Assembly (NCBI RefSeq): GCF_039545135.1
Contig: NZ_BAABRU010000008.1
Coordinates: 62,001-126,000, forward strand
Length of the DNA: 64,000 nt
From: Herpetosiphon gulosus
Lineage (GTDB): Bacteria; Chloroflexota; Chloroflexia; Chloroflexales; Herpetosiphonaceae
Direction of reading: 5' to 3'
Shown here: piece after piece, positions 25,612 through 34,639 of the stretch
Position numbering within the stretch: the stretch's first letter is position 1
Layout: each line of letters starts with the position of its first letter
The notes under the pieces: model-generated
The model's input: the letters and a program-made list of their open reading frames with translations, nothing else
Database searches by the model: none
Told to the model about the DNA's origin: nothing
Program-made: the position numbers and the translations under genes

Positions 25612-26592
25612 TTACAAATAAAGACTGGTAACTGCTTGCGATAATTCGGCCAGATCGACGGTAGCTGTGCCAACTTTGCCCACCACAATTCCGGCTGCCA
25701 GATTGGCCAATTGCATGGCCTGCTCTAAACTGCTGCCACTGGCCAGTGCCAAAGCCAAAATTGCCACAACCGTATCGCCTGCTCCGGTTACATCGTAGAC
25801 GTTGCGAGCATGGGTTGGCAAAAAGACTGGAGCATGGTCGTTGCGATAGAGTGCCATTCCATCAGCGCTGCGGGTAATGATCAGCGCTGCGCCTTGCAGC
25901 AACTCTAATAATTGATCGGCTGCCTGCTGCAATTGTTCAAGCGTTTGTAAGCTTAGTCCAGTGACAACTTGGGTTTCTTGCAGATTAGGCGTAATAACGC
26001 TGGCTTGGGCATACCGCCGATAATTAATCCCCTTAGGATCAACCACTACCGGAATGTTATATTGCCGTGCTTGTTGAATTACATGCTGACAAACCCGCTC
26101 GGTCAGTACACCCTTGGCATAATCCGAAAGAATGCAAACCTGATAATTGGCAATCTGTTGATCGACCCAAGTACAAAGCGCTGCTTCGCTGGTTGGATCA
26201 AGCGGCGTGCTGACCTCGCTATCATAGCGCAACATCTGTTGGTTATGGGCGATGATGCGGGTTTTGAGCGTAGTTGGGCGTTGAGCATTGATCAAGCCGC
26301 TGCTTTCGGCAACGCCCGCCTGTTGCAGGGCAAGTTTGAGCTGCTGGCCCGCCAAATCATCGCCGATCACCCCACCGAGCAGCACTTGGGCATTGAGCGC
26401 GGCAATGCTGGCGGCCACATTGCTAGCTCCGCCTGGCCGATAGCTGCGCGAACGCACATTGACGATCGGCACTGGCGCTTCGGGCGAAATGCGAGTAACA
26501 TCACCCCAAATATATTCATCGAGCATGACATCGCCAACAATTAAGACCCGTTGTTGGCTTAATTTTGCCAGCGTAGCAGTTAATTCATGCAC
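25612..26592 (-). CDS. hldA: PfkB-family heptose-7-phosphate kinase-like protein (RfaE domain I)
   Basis: A 326-residue ribokinase-fold kinase matching domain I of HldE (RfaE1), which phosphorylates D-glycero-D-manno-heptose 7-phosphate at C1. Signatures are VGDVMLDEYIWGDVTRISPEAPVPI (in two parts), RPGGASNVAASIAAL and the ATP/anion-hole motif NVYDVTGAGDTVVAILALAL with its catalytic aspartate. The nucleotidyltransferase domain II is absent, so ADP-heptose formation would need a separate HldC. The start is GTG 26592, overlapping the upstream GT9 by 8 nt. With that heptosyltransferase-like gene it points to heptose in the surface glycan. Confidence 0.88.
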   Translation of the reverse strand: MHELTATLAKLSQQRVLIVGDVMLDEYIWGDVTRISPEAPVPIVNVRSRSYRPGGASNVAASIAALNAQVLLGGVIGDDLAGQQLKLALQQAGVAESSGLINAQRPTTLKTRIIAHNQQMLRYDSEVSTPLDPTSEAALCTWVDQQIANYQVCILSDYAKGVLTERVCQHVIQQARQYNIPVVVDPKGINYRRYAQASVITPNLQETQVVTGLSLQTLEQLQQAADQLLELLQGAALIITRSADGMALYRNDHAPVFLPTHARNVYDVTGAGDTVVAILALALASGSSLEQAMQLANLAAGIVVGKVGTATVDLAELSQAVTSLYL

Positions 26593-27622
26593 AATGAATC
26601 TCCAATTCGATCAATTCATGGGCTGGGCGTGGCTGGATATAATCGATCTTCAACGGCTGCCCAACCAAAGCTAATTGCTCCTCAACTGCCGCCAAGACCA
26701 TTGCTGGCGTAATTTCCTGCATACATTGGCGCTCGATTGGGCAATTCTCCCAGAGCCAACAAGGTGCACAATTTAATGGCGTGTACAAATTGCTGTTGCA
26801 GCTATAGCCCGATTGAAATGGCGCTTCACGACCACCAAAAATAATCACCGAGCGGCAATCGACCGCCCGTGCCAAGTGCATTTGAAAGCCGACAAAGCCA
26901 ATAAAGAGCTGGGCGGCCTGCAAAATTGCTGCCGATTCACGGATGCTGGCTTTGCCCCGCAGATCGATCACATGCTCAAGTTTGGGATCGCTGGGCATGC
27001 CAAGTTGCACAATTGTAAAGCGTTTGGCTAATTCGTTAACCACAATTTGCATGCGTTCGGGATACCACTCTTTGGTTGCGATTGGATAGCGTGCTGCCAA
27101 AATTGAGCTTTGCACCGCAATATACGGCTTGGAAATAATATGTTGAGTACGTTCAGCTTCAGTTAAATGCAGATAAGGCCGCACGCCCACCGGATAATCA
27201 ATGCCTAAAACTGAAGCCATATTGGTAATCAGATGCTGTTGTGGTGGTAAATCGCGGGCTTGCTCTTTAATATGGGTCGTATAATTGAGCCGCTTGAAGG
27301 GTAAGCCATGCTGTTCAATGATTTTAAAATAGTAAGGCATCACCGGAATAATGCCAGCAATATCGGGATTATGTGCAAATAACTCCGGATTATTGGTTTG
27401 CATCCAAAGATCGGCTTCGCCATGTTCGCGCAATGCCCGAAAAATTGCTGTGCATAACAATTGATCGCCGAGGCCACCGCCAAACCCTAACACTCGTCGG
27501 ATTGTCGGTTTGCGCAGATGCAGATTTAAATGCCACCAGCGTGGCAAAAATTTGCTTTGCCAATCGTAGCGCAGGCGGCGTTGAACTCGCACTAAAAATG
27601 AGATTTGGTTTGGATCTGCCAC
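26585..27622 (-). CDS. Glycosyltransferase family 9 (heptosyltransferase-like)
   Basis: A 345-residue GT9 protein, the family of ADP-heptose:LPS heptosyltransferases. N-terminal RRVLGFGGGLGDQLLCTAIFRAL is the conserved glycine-rich acceptor loop. C-terminal FIGFVGFQMHLARAVDCRSVIIFGG matches the donor-site signature, followed by an unusual cysteine-rich segment (NCAPCWLWENCPIERQC) as in GT9 proteins from non-LPS bacteria. The start is GTG with GAGG upstream. The neighbouring heptose kinase suggests an ADP-heptose donor. It is tightly packed in the operon (2-nt gap upstream, 8-nt overlap downstream). Confidence 0.88.
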   Translation of the reverse strand: MADPNQISFLVRVQRRLRYDWQSKFLPRWWHLNLHLRKPTIRRVLGFGGGLGDQLLCTAIFRALREHGEADLWMQTNNPELFAHNPDIAGIIPVMPYYFKIIEQHGLPFKRLNYTTHIKEQARDLPPQQHLITNMASVLGIDYPVGVRPYLHLTEAERTQHIISKPYIAVQSSILAARYPIATKEWYPERMQIVVNELAKRFTIVQLGMPSDPKLEHVIDLRGKASIRESAAILQAAQLFIGFVGFQMHLARAVDCRSVIIFGGREAPFQSGYSCNSNLYTPLNCAPCWLWENCPIERQCMQEITPAMVLAAVEEQLALVGQPLKIDYIQPRPAHELIELEIHCA

Positions 27623-27624
27623 AA

Positions 27625-28299
27625 CTAGGCCTCAATTTTCTCGCACACCAGTTCCCACGAATAAATATCAACATCGGGGTTTTCATGAATAAATTTGGTT
27701 TGGCCTAATTCACGCAATAAGCCTTTAACAAACTCTAACGAGAAATGGGCATGCTTGTGATGAGGATTGTAGGGCTGACCAGTTTTTTGGCAATGTACTC
27801 GAAATCGTTGTTCATCGGGACAGAAAATTACCAAACGACCACCAACTTTTAATACCCGTAACCATTCTTTTAATGCAGCTTTGGTATCGTCGAAATCTTC
27901 GAGCAAATGCGACGAATAAATATAATCGATCACATTGTCGGCGAACCAATATAAATGATCGGCATCGCCGCCCAATTGCACCGGATATTGGCCGACCGCA
28001 GTATAGGGTTGTGGCAAATCGACCCGCACCGCCCGAGGATTAATTGGGTCGCCACCAAAGCCCAAATCTAAGCCATAACCGACACAAAATGGATCAAGTC
28101 GGGCACGACATTTTGATGTTTCGCTGGCCCAAGCCCATTTACTAGTACGTTTAGCCTGAATTTTGGGCAAAATGGTGCGCATCGCTGAACGCGCAGCAGT
28201 TTCGATGCCTAAGGCTCGGCTGACAGTTTTTAATGCTGGCAAAGCCCGCAGATAATTTTTCCAAACAATTTGGCGTGTGCGAGCAATATATTTAGTCAT
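27625..28299 (-). CDS. SAM-dependent methyltransferase (type 11-like)
   Basis: A 224-residue protein with a Methyltransf_11-like core. The usual SAM loop appears as CVGYGLDLGFGGDP (about residue 75), then VRVDLPQPY and the hallmark FADNVIDYIYSSHLLEDFDD followed by EWLRVLKVGGRLVIFCPDE. Proteins of this kind in glycan clusters often methylate terminal sugars, possibly ending chain growth; that role is inferred. An upstream Met gives 14 more residues but overlaps the previous gene more deeply. ATG 28299 overlaps it by 8 nt. Confidence 0.85.
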   Translation of the reverse strand: MTKYIARTRQIVWKNYLRALPALKTVSRALGIETAARSAMRTILPKIQAKRTSKWAWASETSKCRARLDPFCVGYGLDLGFGGDPINPRAVRVDLPQPYTAVGQYPVQLGGDADHLYWFADNVIDYIYSSHLLEDFDDTKAALKEWLRVLKVGGRLVIFCPDEQRFRVHCQKTGQPYNPHHKHAHFSLEFVKGLLRELGQTKFIHENPDVDIYSWELVCEKIEA

Positions 28300-29533
28300 G
28301 GCGCGAATCCTTGTTACAGGCAGCATAGAGCGCTGCTTCAACCCGATCGATCATGGTGGTCATGCGAAACTCATGATCCACAATCTGGGTGGCTTGATCA
28401 TGCAGTTTTTGAGCTAAGGCTGGTTGATTAAAGAGGGTTACAATATGGGCGGCGCAGCTCGCGGCATCGTCGCGGGCAAACACCATACCCGTTTGTTCAT
28501 GCTTGATAATTTCGGTTGTGCCGCCAGTATCCGAGGCTACCACCACCAAACCCATTGCCAATGCCTCAACCACCGTGATGCTAAATGGCTCGTCCCAACG
28601 TGATGGGAAGATCAAAATATCGTGGCTGGCGTAGATCTCAGGCAGCTGTTGGCGCGGTAATTTGCCTCGCCAGTCAACACTCTGGCTAATACCAAGGGTT
28701 TCGGCATAGCGCTGCATCTCGCTGGTATATTCGGCAGAAAGTCCAGATCCAACAATCGAGAGCGTTGCTTGCGCGAAGCCATGGTGTTGCTGAACCAAGG
28801 CAAAGGCCTCAAGCAATGTTTCCATGCCTTTGTGGCCGGAAATTTGGCCAACGAATAATAAACGCTGGCCCATACTGGCTGGCCGTTCGCGCCGCACAAA
28901 CAAATCGTAATCAACGCCCCAGCGAATCACTTGAGCATTGGGCATTGGGCCGATGGGTTGGGTTTGCTTGAGCAAAAAGTCGCTGGCAAAAATTGCGTTG
29001 GCATAGCTCAATGGCAGATTATTGCGAAAGCCAGTTTTACACCCAAGTTTCCGACCAAGCAGTTTGCGCCCCAGCCAACGCACAGGATGGCGCGGCATAT
29101 AGTGCCATGGATCGAAAATTCCAATCCGGATTGGCCAATGATCGGAGATGAAAAAGACGGTGCGATAGCCGCGTGCTTGGAGCATACGCACTGCCGACAT
29201 CGAGGCTTGGTAGAAGCTCCAGACAAACACAATATCGGGTTTTAGCTCTTCAGCAAGCGCTAAAATGCGCGGCTGATTGTGGAGTTCGCGTTCATACAAA
29301 CGGCGTTGATGAGCCAAAGTGGTTTGAGCTACTGGGTGAATATCGATCGTCAGCGAACGCTCGATAAAGCCTTCACGTACTTCACGATCTACGCCGTAGG
29401 TGCTAGTTAAAACCGTGACATCGTGACCTTTGGCGCGTAATCCAGCAACCACATCGCCACAACCAACCTCGTAGCCACCGATATAGTGCGGCGGAAATAA
29501 GCTGGTCAACACCAGAATCTTTAATGGTTGCAT
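28292..29533 (-). CDS. Glycosyltransferase family 4
   Basis: A 413-residue GT-B enzyme. The N-terminus KILVLTSLFPPHYIGGYEVGCGDVVAGL has the acceptor-side loop typical of GT4. The C-terminal half shows LLFVGQISGHKGMETLLEAF, LIFPSRWDEPFSITVVEALAMG and the conserved acidic pair. It is predicted to elongate the surface glycan in the cytoplasm before ABC export. The start ATG overlaps the ABC ATPase stop by one base (TAATG), so translation is probably coupled. Confidence 0.92.
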   Translation of the reverse strand: MQPLKILVLTSLFPPHYIGGYEVGCGDVVAGLRAKGHDVTVLTSTYGVDREVREGFIERSLTIDIHPVAQTTLAHQRRLYERELHNQPRILALAEELKPDIVFVWSFYQASMSAVRMLQARGYRTVFFISDHWPIRIGIFDPWHYMPRHPVRWLGRKLLGRKLGCKTGFRNNLPLSYANAIFASDFLLKQTQPIGPMPNAQVIRWGVDYDLFVRRERPASMGQRLLFVGQISGHKGMETLLEAFALVQQHHGFAQATLSIVGSGLSAEYTSEMQRYAETLGISQSVDWRGKLPRQQLPEIYASHDILIFPSRWDEPFSITVVEALAMGLVVVASDTGGTTEIIKHEQTGMVFARDDAASCAAHIVTLFNQPALAQKLHDQATQIVDHEFRMTTMIDRVEAALYAACNKDSRHD

Positions 29534-30816
29534 TAATCGCGATCCTCTTGAGCCGTCTCAGGCCATTGCCACTGACCGCCAAGCCGTACATTGCCGGCAT
29601 AATCCAATCGGCTCATTGAGGCTGGAGTAGTCGGGCCAGGCAAAATTTCAACCTGAGCACACCCAGGCAGGTAATCCAAGGCACTACCATCGCCCGAACG
29701 CACCCCAACATCAAGCAAATAGATGCCTGGTTGCAAGTTGAGCGTGTCGAGGGTGCTGGTGAGTTGGCCGTGCTGGCCACGCTTGACTTGGTAACGCGGT
29801 GCATTCAAATCACTATCAACCGTCATTAGGCGCGTGCCTTCAAGCGATGAGAACCCATAACCAAACGACACACCATAGACATCGGCATACGATTCGTAGT
29901 TAAAGCTCACGTTGAGCACTTCGCCATGCAAAATTGGCTCGCCATGATTAAAGGTCAGGTCATTTATCTTAAAGCGTTTGCCATAATCGTAATGGCGGGT
30001 TGCCTCGCGCAGATCAACGCGCGAGCTACTTGAAGTGACAGTTTGCATCAAATATTCGTTGACAATTGCTGCCGAAGGGCCATCTTTGAGCACAGTGCCT
30101 TGGTTGAGCCATACCACTCGTTGACATAAGCTGCGAATTGCCGCCATATTGTGGCTGACAAAGAGCACCGTGCGGCCATTTTGGGCGACTTCGCCCATTT
30201 TGCCTAAACATTTCTTTTGAAATTGGGCATCGCCAACCGCTAGAACCTCATCAACAATCAGAATTTCTGGCTCAAGGTGAGCGGCCACCGCAAAGGCCAA
30301 GCGTAAATACATGCCGCTGGAATAATGTTTAACCATCGTGTCGATAAATTGCTCGACCTCAGCAAAGGCCACAATTTCATCGAACTTACGGTTAATTTCG
30401 GCGCGGCTCATGCCCAGAATCGCCCCGTTGAGATACATATTTTCGCGGCCTGTGAGGTCGGGATGAAAACCCGTACCAACTTCAAGCAGCGTTCCAACCC
30501 GTCCGCGAATCAAGGCTGAGCCAGTGGTTGGCTCAGTAATCCGCGAAAGCACTTTTAATAATGTACTTTTGCCCGCACCATTGTGGCCGATAATCCCAAC
30601 GACCTCGCCCTGTTTAACATCGAATGAAACATCACGCAGCGCCCAAAATTCCTTGGTCGCAGCTTGGCTACCTTGACCGCGCATGGCTGAACGCAAGCGG
30701 CGGGCAGGGGCTAACATCATATCGGACACCGTTTCGCGAAAGGTTTTTTGAAATGCATTCGCCCCAATGCGAAATTGCTTACTTAAATGCTCAACCTGGA
30801 TCGCAATCTCGCTCAT
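29533..30816 (-). CDS. wzt: Polysaccharide ABC exporter ATPase (Wzt-like)
   Basis: A 427-residue ATPase of the O-antigen/teichoic acid exporter type. The nucleotide-binding domain (residues 1-250) has Walker A GHNGAGKSTLLKVL, signature YSSGMYLRLAFA, Walker B ILIVDEVLAVGD and H-loop SHNM. The C-terminal 170 residues form a beta-rich Wzt_C-like domain (from about FKINDLTFNHGEPI), which in O9a-type exporters recognises the terminal modification of the glycan. The methyltransferases in this operon could make that cap. It partners with the permease 2 nt upstream. Confidence 0.94.
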   Translation of the reverse strand: MSEIAIQVEHLSKQFRIGANAFQKTFRETVSDMMLAPARRLRSAMRGQGSQAATKEFWALRDVSFDVKQGEVVGIIGHNGAGKSTLLKVLSRITEPTTGSALIRGRVGTLLEVGTGFHPDLTGRENMYLNGAILGMSRAEINRKFDEIVAFAEVEQFIDTMVKHYSSGMYLRLAFAVAAHLEPEILIVDEVLAVGDAQFQKKCLGKMGEVAQNGRTVLFVSHNMAAIRSLCQRVVWLNQGTVLKDGPSAAIVNEYLMQTVTSSSSRVDLREATRHYDYGKRFKINDLTFNHGEPILHGEVLNVSFNYESYADVYGVSFGYGFSSLEGTRLMTVDSDLNAPRYQVKRGQHGQLTSTLDTLNLQPGIYLLDVGVRSGDGSALDYLPGCAQVEILPGPTTPASMSRLDYAGNVRLGGQWQWPETAQEDRD

Positions 30817-30818
30817 TG

Positions 30819-31667
30819 TTACACCATATCTGCAAATTGTTTTTCAATTCGGCGGAAGTATAAAGCTCCGGTGAACAGCAGGAACACTGCAATGCCCACC
30901 GATGGCAGCATGGTTGACCAACTAATTTGGCCTGTACCAAGCATCGACCAACGAAAGCCATCGATTACCCCAACCATTGGGTTCAAGCCATACAACCAGC
31001 GCCATTCTTGAGGAATCAAGCTGCTGGAGTAGGCCACGGGGCTGCCATATTGCCAAAGCTGGGCCATAAACGGAATGACATAACGAATATCGCGAAACTG
31101 CACATTTAACGCAGCCAGCCATAAACTTACGCCTAAACCAGTGATCAGCACCAGCATAATGAATAATGGCAGTGCCAACATACGCATGCTTGGCGTGATG
31201 CCAAACCACAGCAGCATGCCAAACATCACCACAAAGGCAATAGCAAAATCGACCAAGCCACCAAGCACGGTTGAAATTGGCACAGTTAAGCGGGGAAAAT
31301 AGACTTTTTTGATTAAGTTGGCGTTGCCAACTAAGCTATTCGATCCCTGACTGAGCGCGTTGGCAAACAGCGCCCAAGGCACGAGCGCCGTAATCGAAAA
31401 GGCTTCATAGGCAATGCCATCGGAAGGCAATTTGGCCAGCCTGCCAAAAATCAACGTAAAGACAATCATCGAAAAGACTGGTTGGATGATTGCCCAAGCT
31501 GCGCCAAGCACCGTCTGTTTGTAGCGAACTTTAACATCGCGCCAAATCAGAAAAAACAGTAATTCACGGTAGGCCCAAAGCTCGCGTAATTGCAGCGAAA
31601 CCCAGCCTTTGGATGGTTCTATCCGCGTGATGGGGGTTGTTTGTAACGTCGTGGAGGCTCTTTGCAC
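30819..31667 (-). CDS. wzm: Polysaccharide ABC exporter permease (Wzm-like)
   Basis: An ABC-2 type membrane permease of about 282 residues with six hydrophobic segments; the motif LLFFLIWRDVKVRYKQTVLGAAWAI lies at the start of the membrane domain. It exports undecaprenyl-linked glycan with the Wzt-like ATPase. It is the first gene of the minus-strand cluster. No ATG is available. GTG 31667 follows GGTGAG by 6 nt and is preferred to TTG 31685. Upstream is a long repeat-filled gap that must hold the operon promoter. Confidence 0.92.
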   Translation of the reverse strand: MQRASTTLQTTPITRIEPSKGWVSLQLRELWAYRELLFFLIWRDVKVRYKQTVLGAAWAIIQPVFSMIVFTLIFGRLAKLPSDGIAYEAFSITALVPWALFANALSQGSNSLVGNANLIKKVYFPRLTVPISTVLGGLVDFAIAFVVMFGMLLWFGITPSMRMLALPLFIMLVLITGLGVSLWLAALNVQFRDIRYVIPFMAQLWQYGSPVAYSSSLIPQEWRWLYGLNPMVGVIDGFRWSMLGTGQISWSTMLPSVGIAVFLLFTGALYFRRIEKQFADMV

Positions 31668-31719
31668 TGTTTTCTCACCACACAATGTTTGTTAACAGAC
31701 CAAGCCATTATAGCATATT

Positions 31720-32110
31720 GGGTTTTGATTTACGAAGTGCACGAAAGGGTCAGGACTCAGGGATTACGAAGTGCACGAAAGGGTCAGGACTCAGGGATCA
31801 GGGACTAGGATGAAACCATGAAGCTTGGTTTTCTGATCCACGAAGGACACGAAGGGGGCGAGGGGTCAGGATTCAGGAATGAGGGGGCAGCGTTGCATTA
31901 TCGAGTCCAAGCAGGAAGCCTGACTCCTGATCGCTAGCCCCTGACTCCTAAATCCGCTCTACGCATCTGCGTTAAAAGCTTGGCTTTAATTGGGTCATCG
32001 ACCTTATTTCATCCTTCATCCCTCATCCTTCATCCTTTTTACTCTGCTCTGCGCCTCTGCGTTAAATAAAGATCGAGCTATTGCTAGCCCGATCCCCAAT
32101 TCCTATGCTC
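31720..32110. repeat. Dense mosaic of dispersed repeats
   Basis: No gene is seen in about 400 nt. A 39-nt direct duplication (TACGAAGTGCACGAAAGGGTCAGGACTCAGGGA-like) lies at 31731-31799. Then come GATCCACGAAGGACACGAAG, GGGTCAGGATTCAGG, GACTCCTGATCGCTAGCCCCTGA, TTCATCCTTCATCCC units, CTCTGCGCCTCTGCGTTAAA and the inverted copy of the pyrG terminator (32066-32094). The last probably terminates the MFS gene. Confidence 0.85.
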
Positions 32111-32120
32111 TATGCTCTAA

Positions 32121-33806
32121 TTAATGAAACGCTGCCATCCCAGCAGTCCCAGTTTCGCCAGTTTGCTCGATTTGGGCCTCAGCTTTTTTGCGCCCGCCAC
32201 GCAACTCGATTTCCTTGAGGAAGAAAACCACCACAAAGCCCAAAAGCGTGATGCCAAAGCTGAAGATAAACACATGATGGATGCCATCAACCAAGCCATA
32301 TTTGACCGCACCCAACAAGGTATTGTAAAGTGCTTCGCCTTGCTGGCCGCCTTGCGCAAATTGCGCTTGAATTAGCGATTGGGTTTCGGGCGAAAGCAAA
32401 ATTTGCGGATTGTTGAAGGCTGCCAAACGTTCGGCTGGCACATTTTGGGCAACTTCGGCTGGAATTGCTGCCTTGAAGGCTGGCAAATAAGCCGAATTCA
32501 TCACCGAACCCATCGCTGCCAAGGCAATTGTGCTGCCAATCGAGCGGAAGAAGGTCAAGGCTGAGGTTGCTTGGCCAATTTTGTTGGGCAAGGCATTTTG
32601 GGTAATCAAGGTATACAACGACATCCCCGCACCCATGCCCAAGCCCAGCACCACCATATCAATCGCCACACTGGTATTGGTCGAATTAATATCGAGCTGC
32701 AATAGCATAAAGCCGCCCAATACGCTAATTGCCATACCAACAATGGCGATAATTTTGTATTTGCCAGTTGCCGCCACAATTTGGCCCGCCACCACGCTAC
32801 AGATAATCGCGGTCAACATCAATGGAGTCATAATCAGGCCGCTATTGGTAATCGAGGTGCCAATCACGCCTTGCACAAACAAGGGCAAGAAGAAAATATT
32901 ACCAAATAGCGCCATATTCGAGATGATTGTGATCAGCACTGAGATGCGGAAAATGCTATTTTTGAACAGGCTTGGCTCGATAATCGGCTGACCATTGTTG
33001 TGTTCCAGCCATGCTTCAAAGCCAATAAATGCACCCAAAAATACAATCGACAAGCCAAACATGCTCAACACCTGAGCCGAAAGCCAAGCGTATTGCGAGC
33101 CAGCCCAGGTAAAGCCCAGCAACAGTGGCACTGTGCCAGCAACCAACAAAATCGAGCCGATGTAGTCAATTTTGACCCGTTGGGCTTTGCGGCCAAGGGT
33201 TGGCATCAAGAATACCAAGGTCAAGAGCGCGATAATTCCCAACGGCAAATTGACGTAGAAAATCCAGCGCCATGAAACGTGTTCAGTCAACCAGCCACCA
33301 GCGGTTGGCCCAAGGATGGCCGAAATTCCAAAAACCCCACCAGTGATGCCTTGCCAGCGAGCGCGTTCGCGTGGCGTGAATAAATCGCCCACAATTGCCA
33401 AGGCAATCGGCATCAAGGCGGCTGCGCCTAAGCCTTGCAAACCACGAAAAATGATTAATTGGTTCATGCTTTGAGCCGCACCACATAAGCCTGAGCCAAT
33501 TAAAAAGACAATTAAGCCAAAGATAAACAACGGCTTACGCCCAAACATATCCGAAAGCTTGCCATAAATTGGTACCATCACGGTCGAAGCTAACAGATAG
33601 GCCGTTGTAACCCAGGTATAGCGATCAAAGCCGTGCAATTCGGTGATGACTTTGGGCATCGCCGTACCTACAATCGTTTGATCAAGCGAGGCCAACAGCA
33701 TCACCAAGAGCACGCTCAACATCGTGAGCAAGGTTTCGCGCTTGGTATAGCGTGGCTGTTCAAATTCAACTGCTGCCGAAGCCGCTTGCTTAATTGCCGT
33801 TTCCAT
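32121..33806 (-). CDS. MFS transporter, DHA2 (EmrB/QacA) family
   Basis: A 561-residue drug:H+ antiporter with 14 predicted membrane helices. DHA2 signatures are LLASLDQTIVGTAMPKVI in helix 1, YGKLSDMFGRKPLFIFGL (motif A), LQGLGAAALMPIALAI, and GITGGVFGISAILGPTAGGWL in helix 5 (motif C). It likely expels hydrophobic compounds across the cytoplasmic membrane. It lies 18 nt downstream of a TetR regulator on the same strand, forming an autoregulated efflux operon. The inverted copy of the terminator/repeat block at 32047-32094 follows the stop. Confidence 0.94.
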   Translation of the reverse strand: METAIKQAASAAVEFEQPRYTKRETLLTMLSVLLVMLLASLDQTIVGTAMPKVITELHGFDRYTWVTTAYLLASTVMVPIYGKLSDMFGRKPLFIFGLIVFLIGSGLCGAAQSMNQLIIFRGLQGLGAAALMPIALAIVGDLFTPRERARWQGITGGVFGISAILGPTAGGWLTEHVSWRWIFYVNLPLGIIALLTLVFLMPTLGRKAQRVKIDYIGSILLVAGTVPLLLGFTWAGSQYAWLSAQVLSMFGLSIVFLGAFIGFEAWLEHNNGQPIIEPSLFKNSIFRISVLITIISNMALFGNIFFLPLFVQGVIGTSITNSGLIMTPLMLTAIICSVVAGQIVAATGKYKIIAIVGMAISVLGGFMLLQLDINSTNTSVAIDMVVLGLGMGAGMSLYTLITQNALPNKIGQATSALTFFRSIGSTIALAAMGSVMNSAYLPAFKAAIPAEVAQNVPAERLAAFNNPQILLSPETQSLIQAQFAQGGQQGEALYNTLLGAVKYGLVDGIHHVFIFSFGITLLGFVVVFFLKEIELRGGRKKAEAQIEQTGETGTAGMAAFH

Positions 33807-33824
33807 TCCGCGCCTTTCTTAAGC

Positions 33825-34463
33825 TTACTTCCGTGAAATCCCATGGAAGAAAATTTGAATTATTTGAGGCAGCAACTCTTCAAACGCCACTGTTTGATCA
33901 GTTGTCAGATGATGGTAGTTGCGAGGAGAAAGCAAATTGAGATACATCACAATCATTACTTTGGTTGAGATTTGCGGATCAAATTCGCCCTGAGCTTTGC
34001 CTTGCTCGATAATTTCGCGCAGCAAATTGCGTACATGATCAATAATCGGCTGGGTGCGTTCATGCTTTTCGGCAAACCGCGAACGCATATCAGCACTGCC
34101 AAACACCTCAAGAAAAATCTGCATGCGGCGGGCTTCGCTCGGGTCGTAGGTGCGTTGCAGAATTGCTTCCAAGCGTTGACGGGCACTGCTGGTGCTGGCC
34201 GCAACGTCTTCGATTACTTGCACAAAGTTTTGTAATTGCCGCTCCACCAGGGCAATCATCAAATCTTCTTTGCTAGGAAAGTGTAGGTAGACTGTGCCTT
34301 TGGCAATCCCAACTTGGGCTGCAATATCGTCGATTGAGGTTTCGTGGTAGCCGCGCTCCAACAAAATGGTTTGCGCCGCCTCTAAAATCAGCCGAGCGCG
34401 TTCTTCGCGTTGGCGCTCTTTCAACGACATAGCGGGCTTGGTTGATTTCTCTAGGCTTGGCAT
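33825..34463 (-). CDS. TetR-family regulator of the efflux operon
   Basis: A 212-residue TetR repressor with helix-turn-helix SIDDIAAQVGIAKGTVYLHFP (about residues 40-60) and a helical ligand domain. The frame opens earlier, but ATG 34463 has AAGGA at 8 nt. It is cotranscribed with the DHA2 transporter, whose substrates are the likely inducers (inference). A pair of perfect 10-bp inverted repeats lies directly upstream. Confidence 0.92.
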   Translation of the reverse strand: MPSLEKSTKPAMSLKERQREERARLILEAAQTILLERGYHETSIDDIAAQVGIAKGTVYLHFPSKEDLMIALVERQLQNFVQVIEDVAASTSSARQRLEAILQRTYDPSEARRMQIFLEVFGSADMRSRFAEKHERTQPIIDHVRNLLREIIEQGKAQGEFDPQISTKVMIVMYLNLLSPRNYHHLTTDQTVAFEELLPQIIQIFFHGISRK

Positions 34464-34485
34464 GATCAATTCCTTACGCTCAGCC

Positions 34486-34529
34486 ATTATTTGACCATCA
34501 AGCAATTTATGACTGATAAGTCAAATAAT
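34486..34529. promoter_or_regulatory. Probable TetR operator of the efflux operon
   Basis: ATTATTTGAC (34486-34495) and GTCAAATAAT (34520-34529) are exact reverse complements. Between them, and overlapping the right arm, lies a second palindrome TGACT-GATA-AGTCA (34510-34523). Position just upstream of the chosen TetR start fits autorepression. Confidence 0.6.
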
Positions 34530-34639
34530 AACCATGAAACTATTCGATGTCAATTCAGTCAAAAGTCCTAGGACTTGGGGTTAAATAGTAACAGCGCCAA
34601 GTCTCGGCGCTGTCGCGGGTTAATTGGTCGTTTGGAGCA

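Noticed and set aside
31665-31685. TTG 31685 as start of the export permease
   Set aside because: It lacks a ribosome site; GTG 31667 has GGTGAG at 6 nt and still precedes all conserved sequence.
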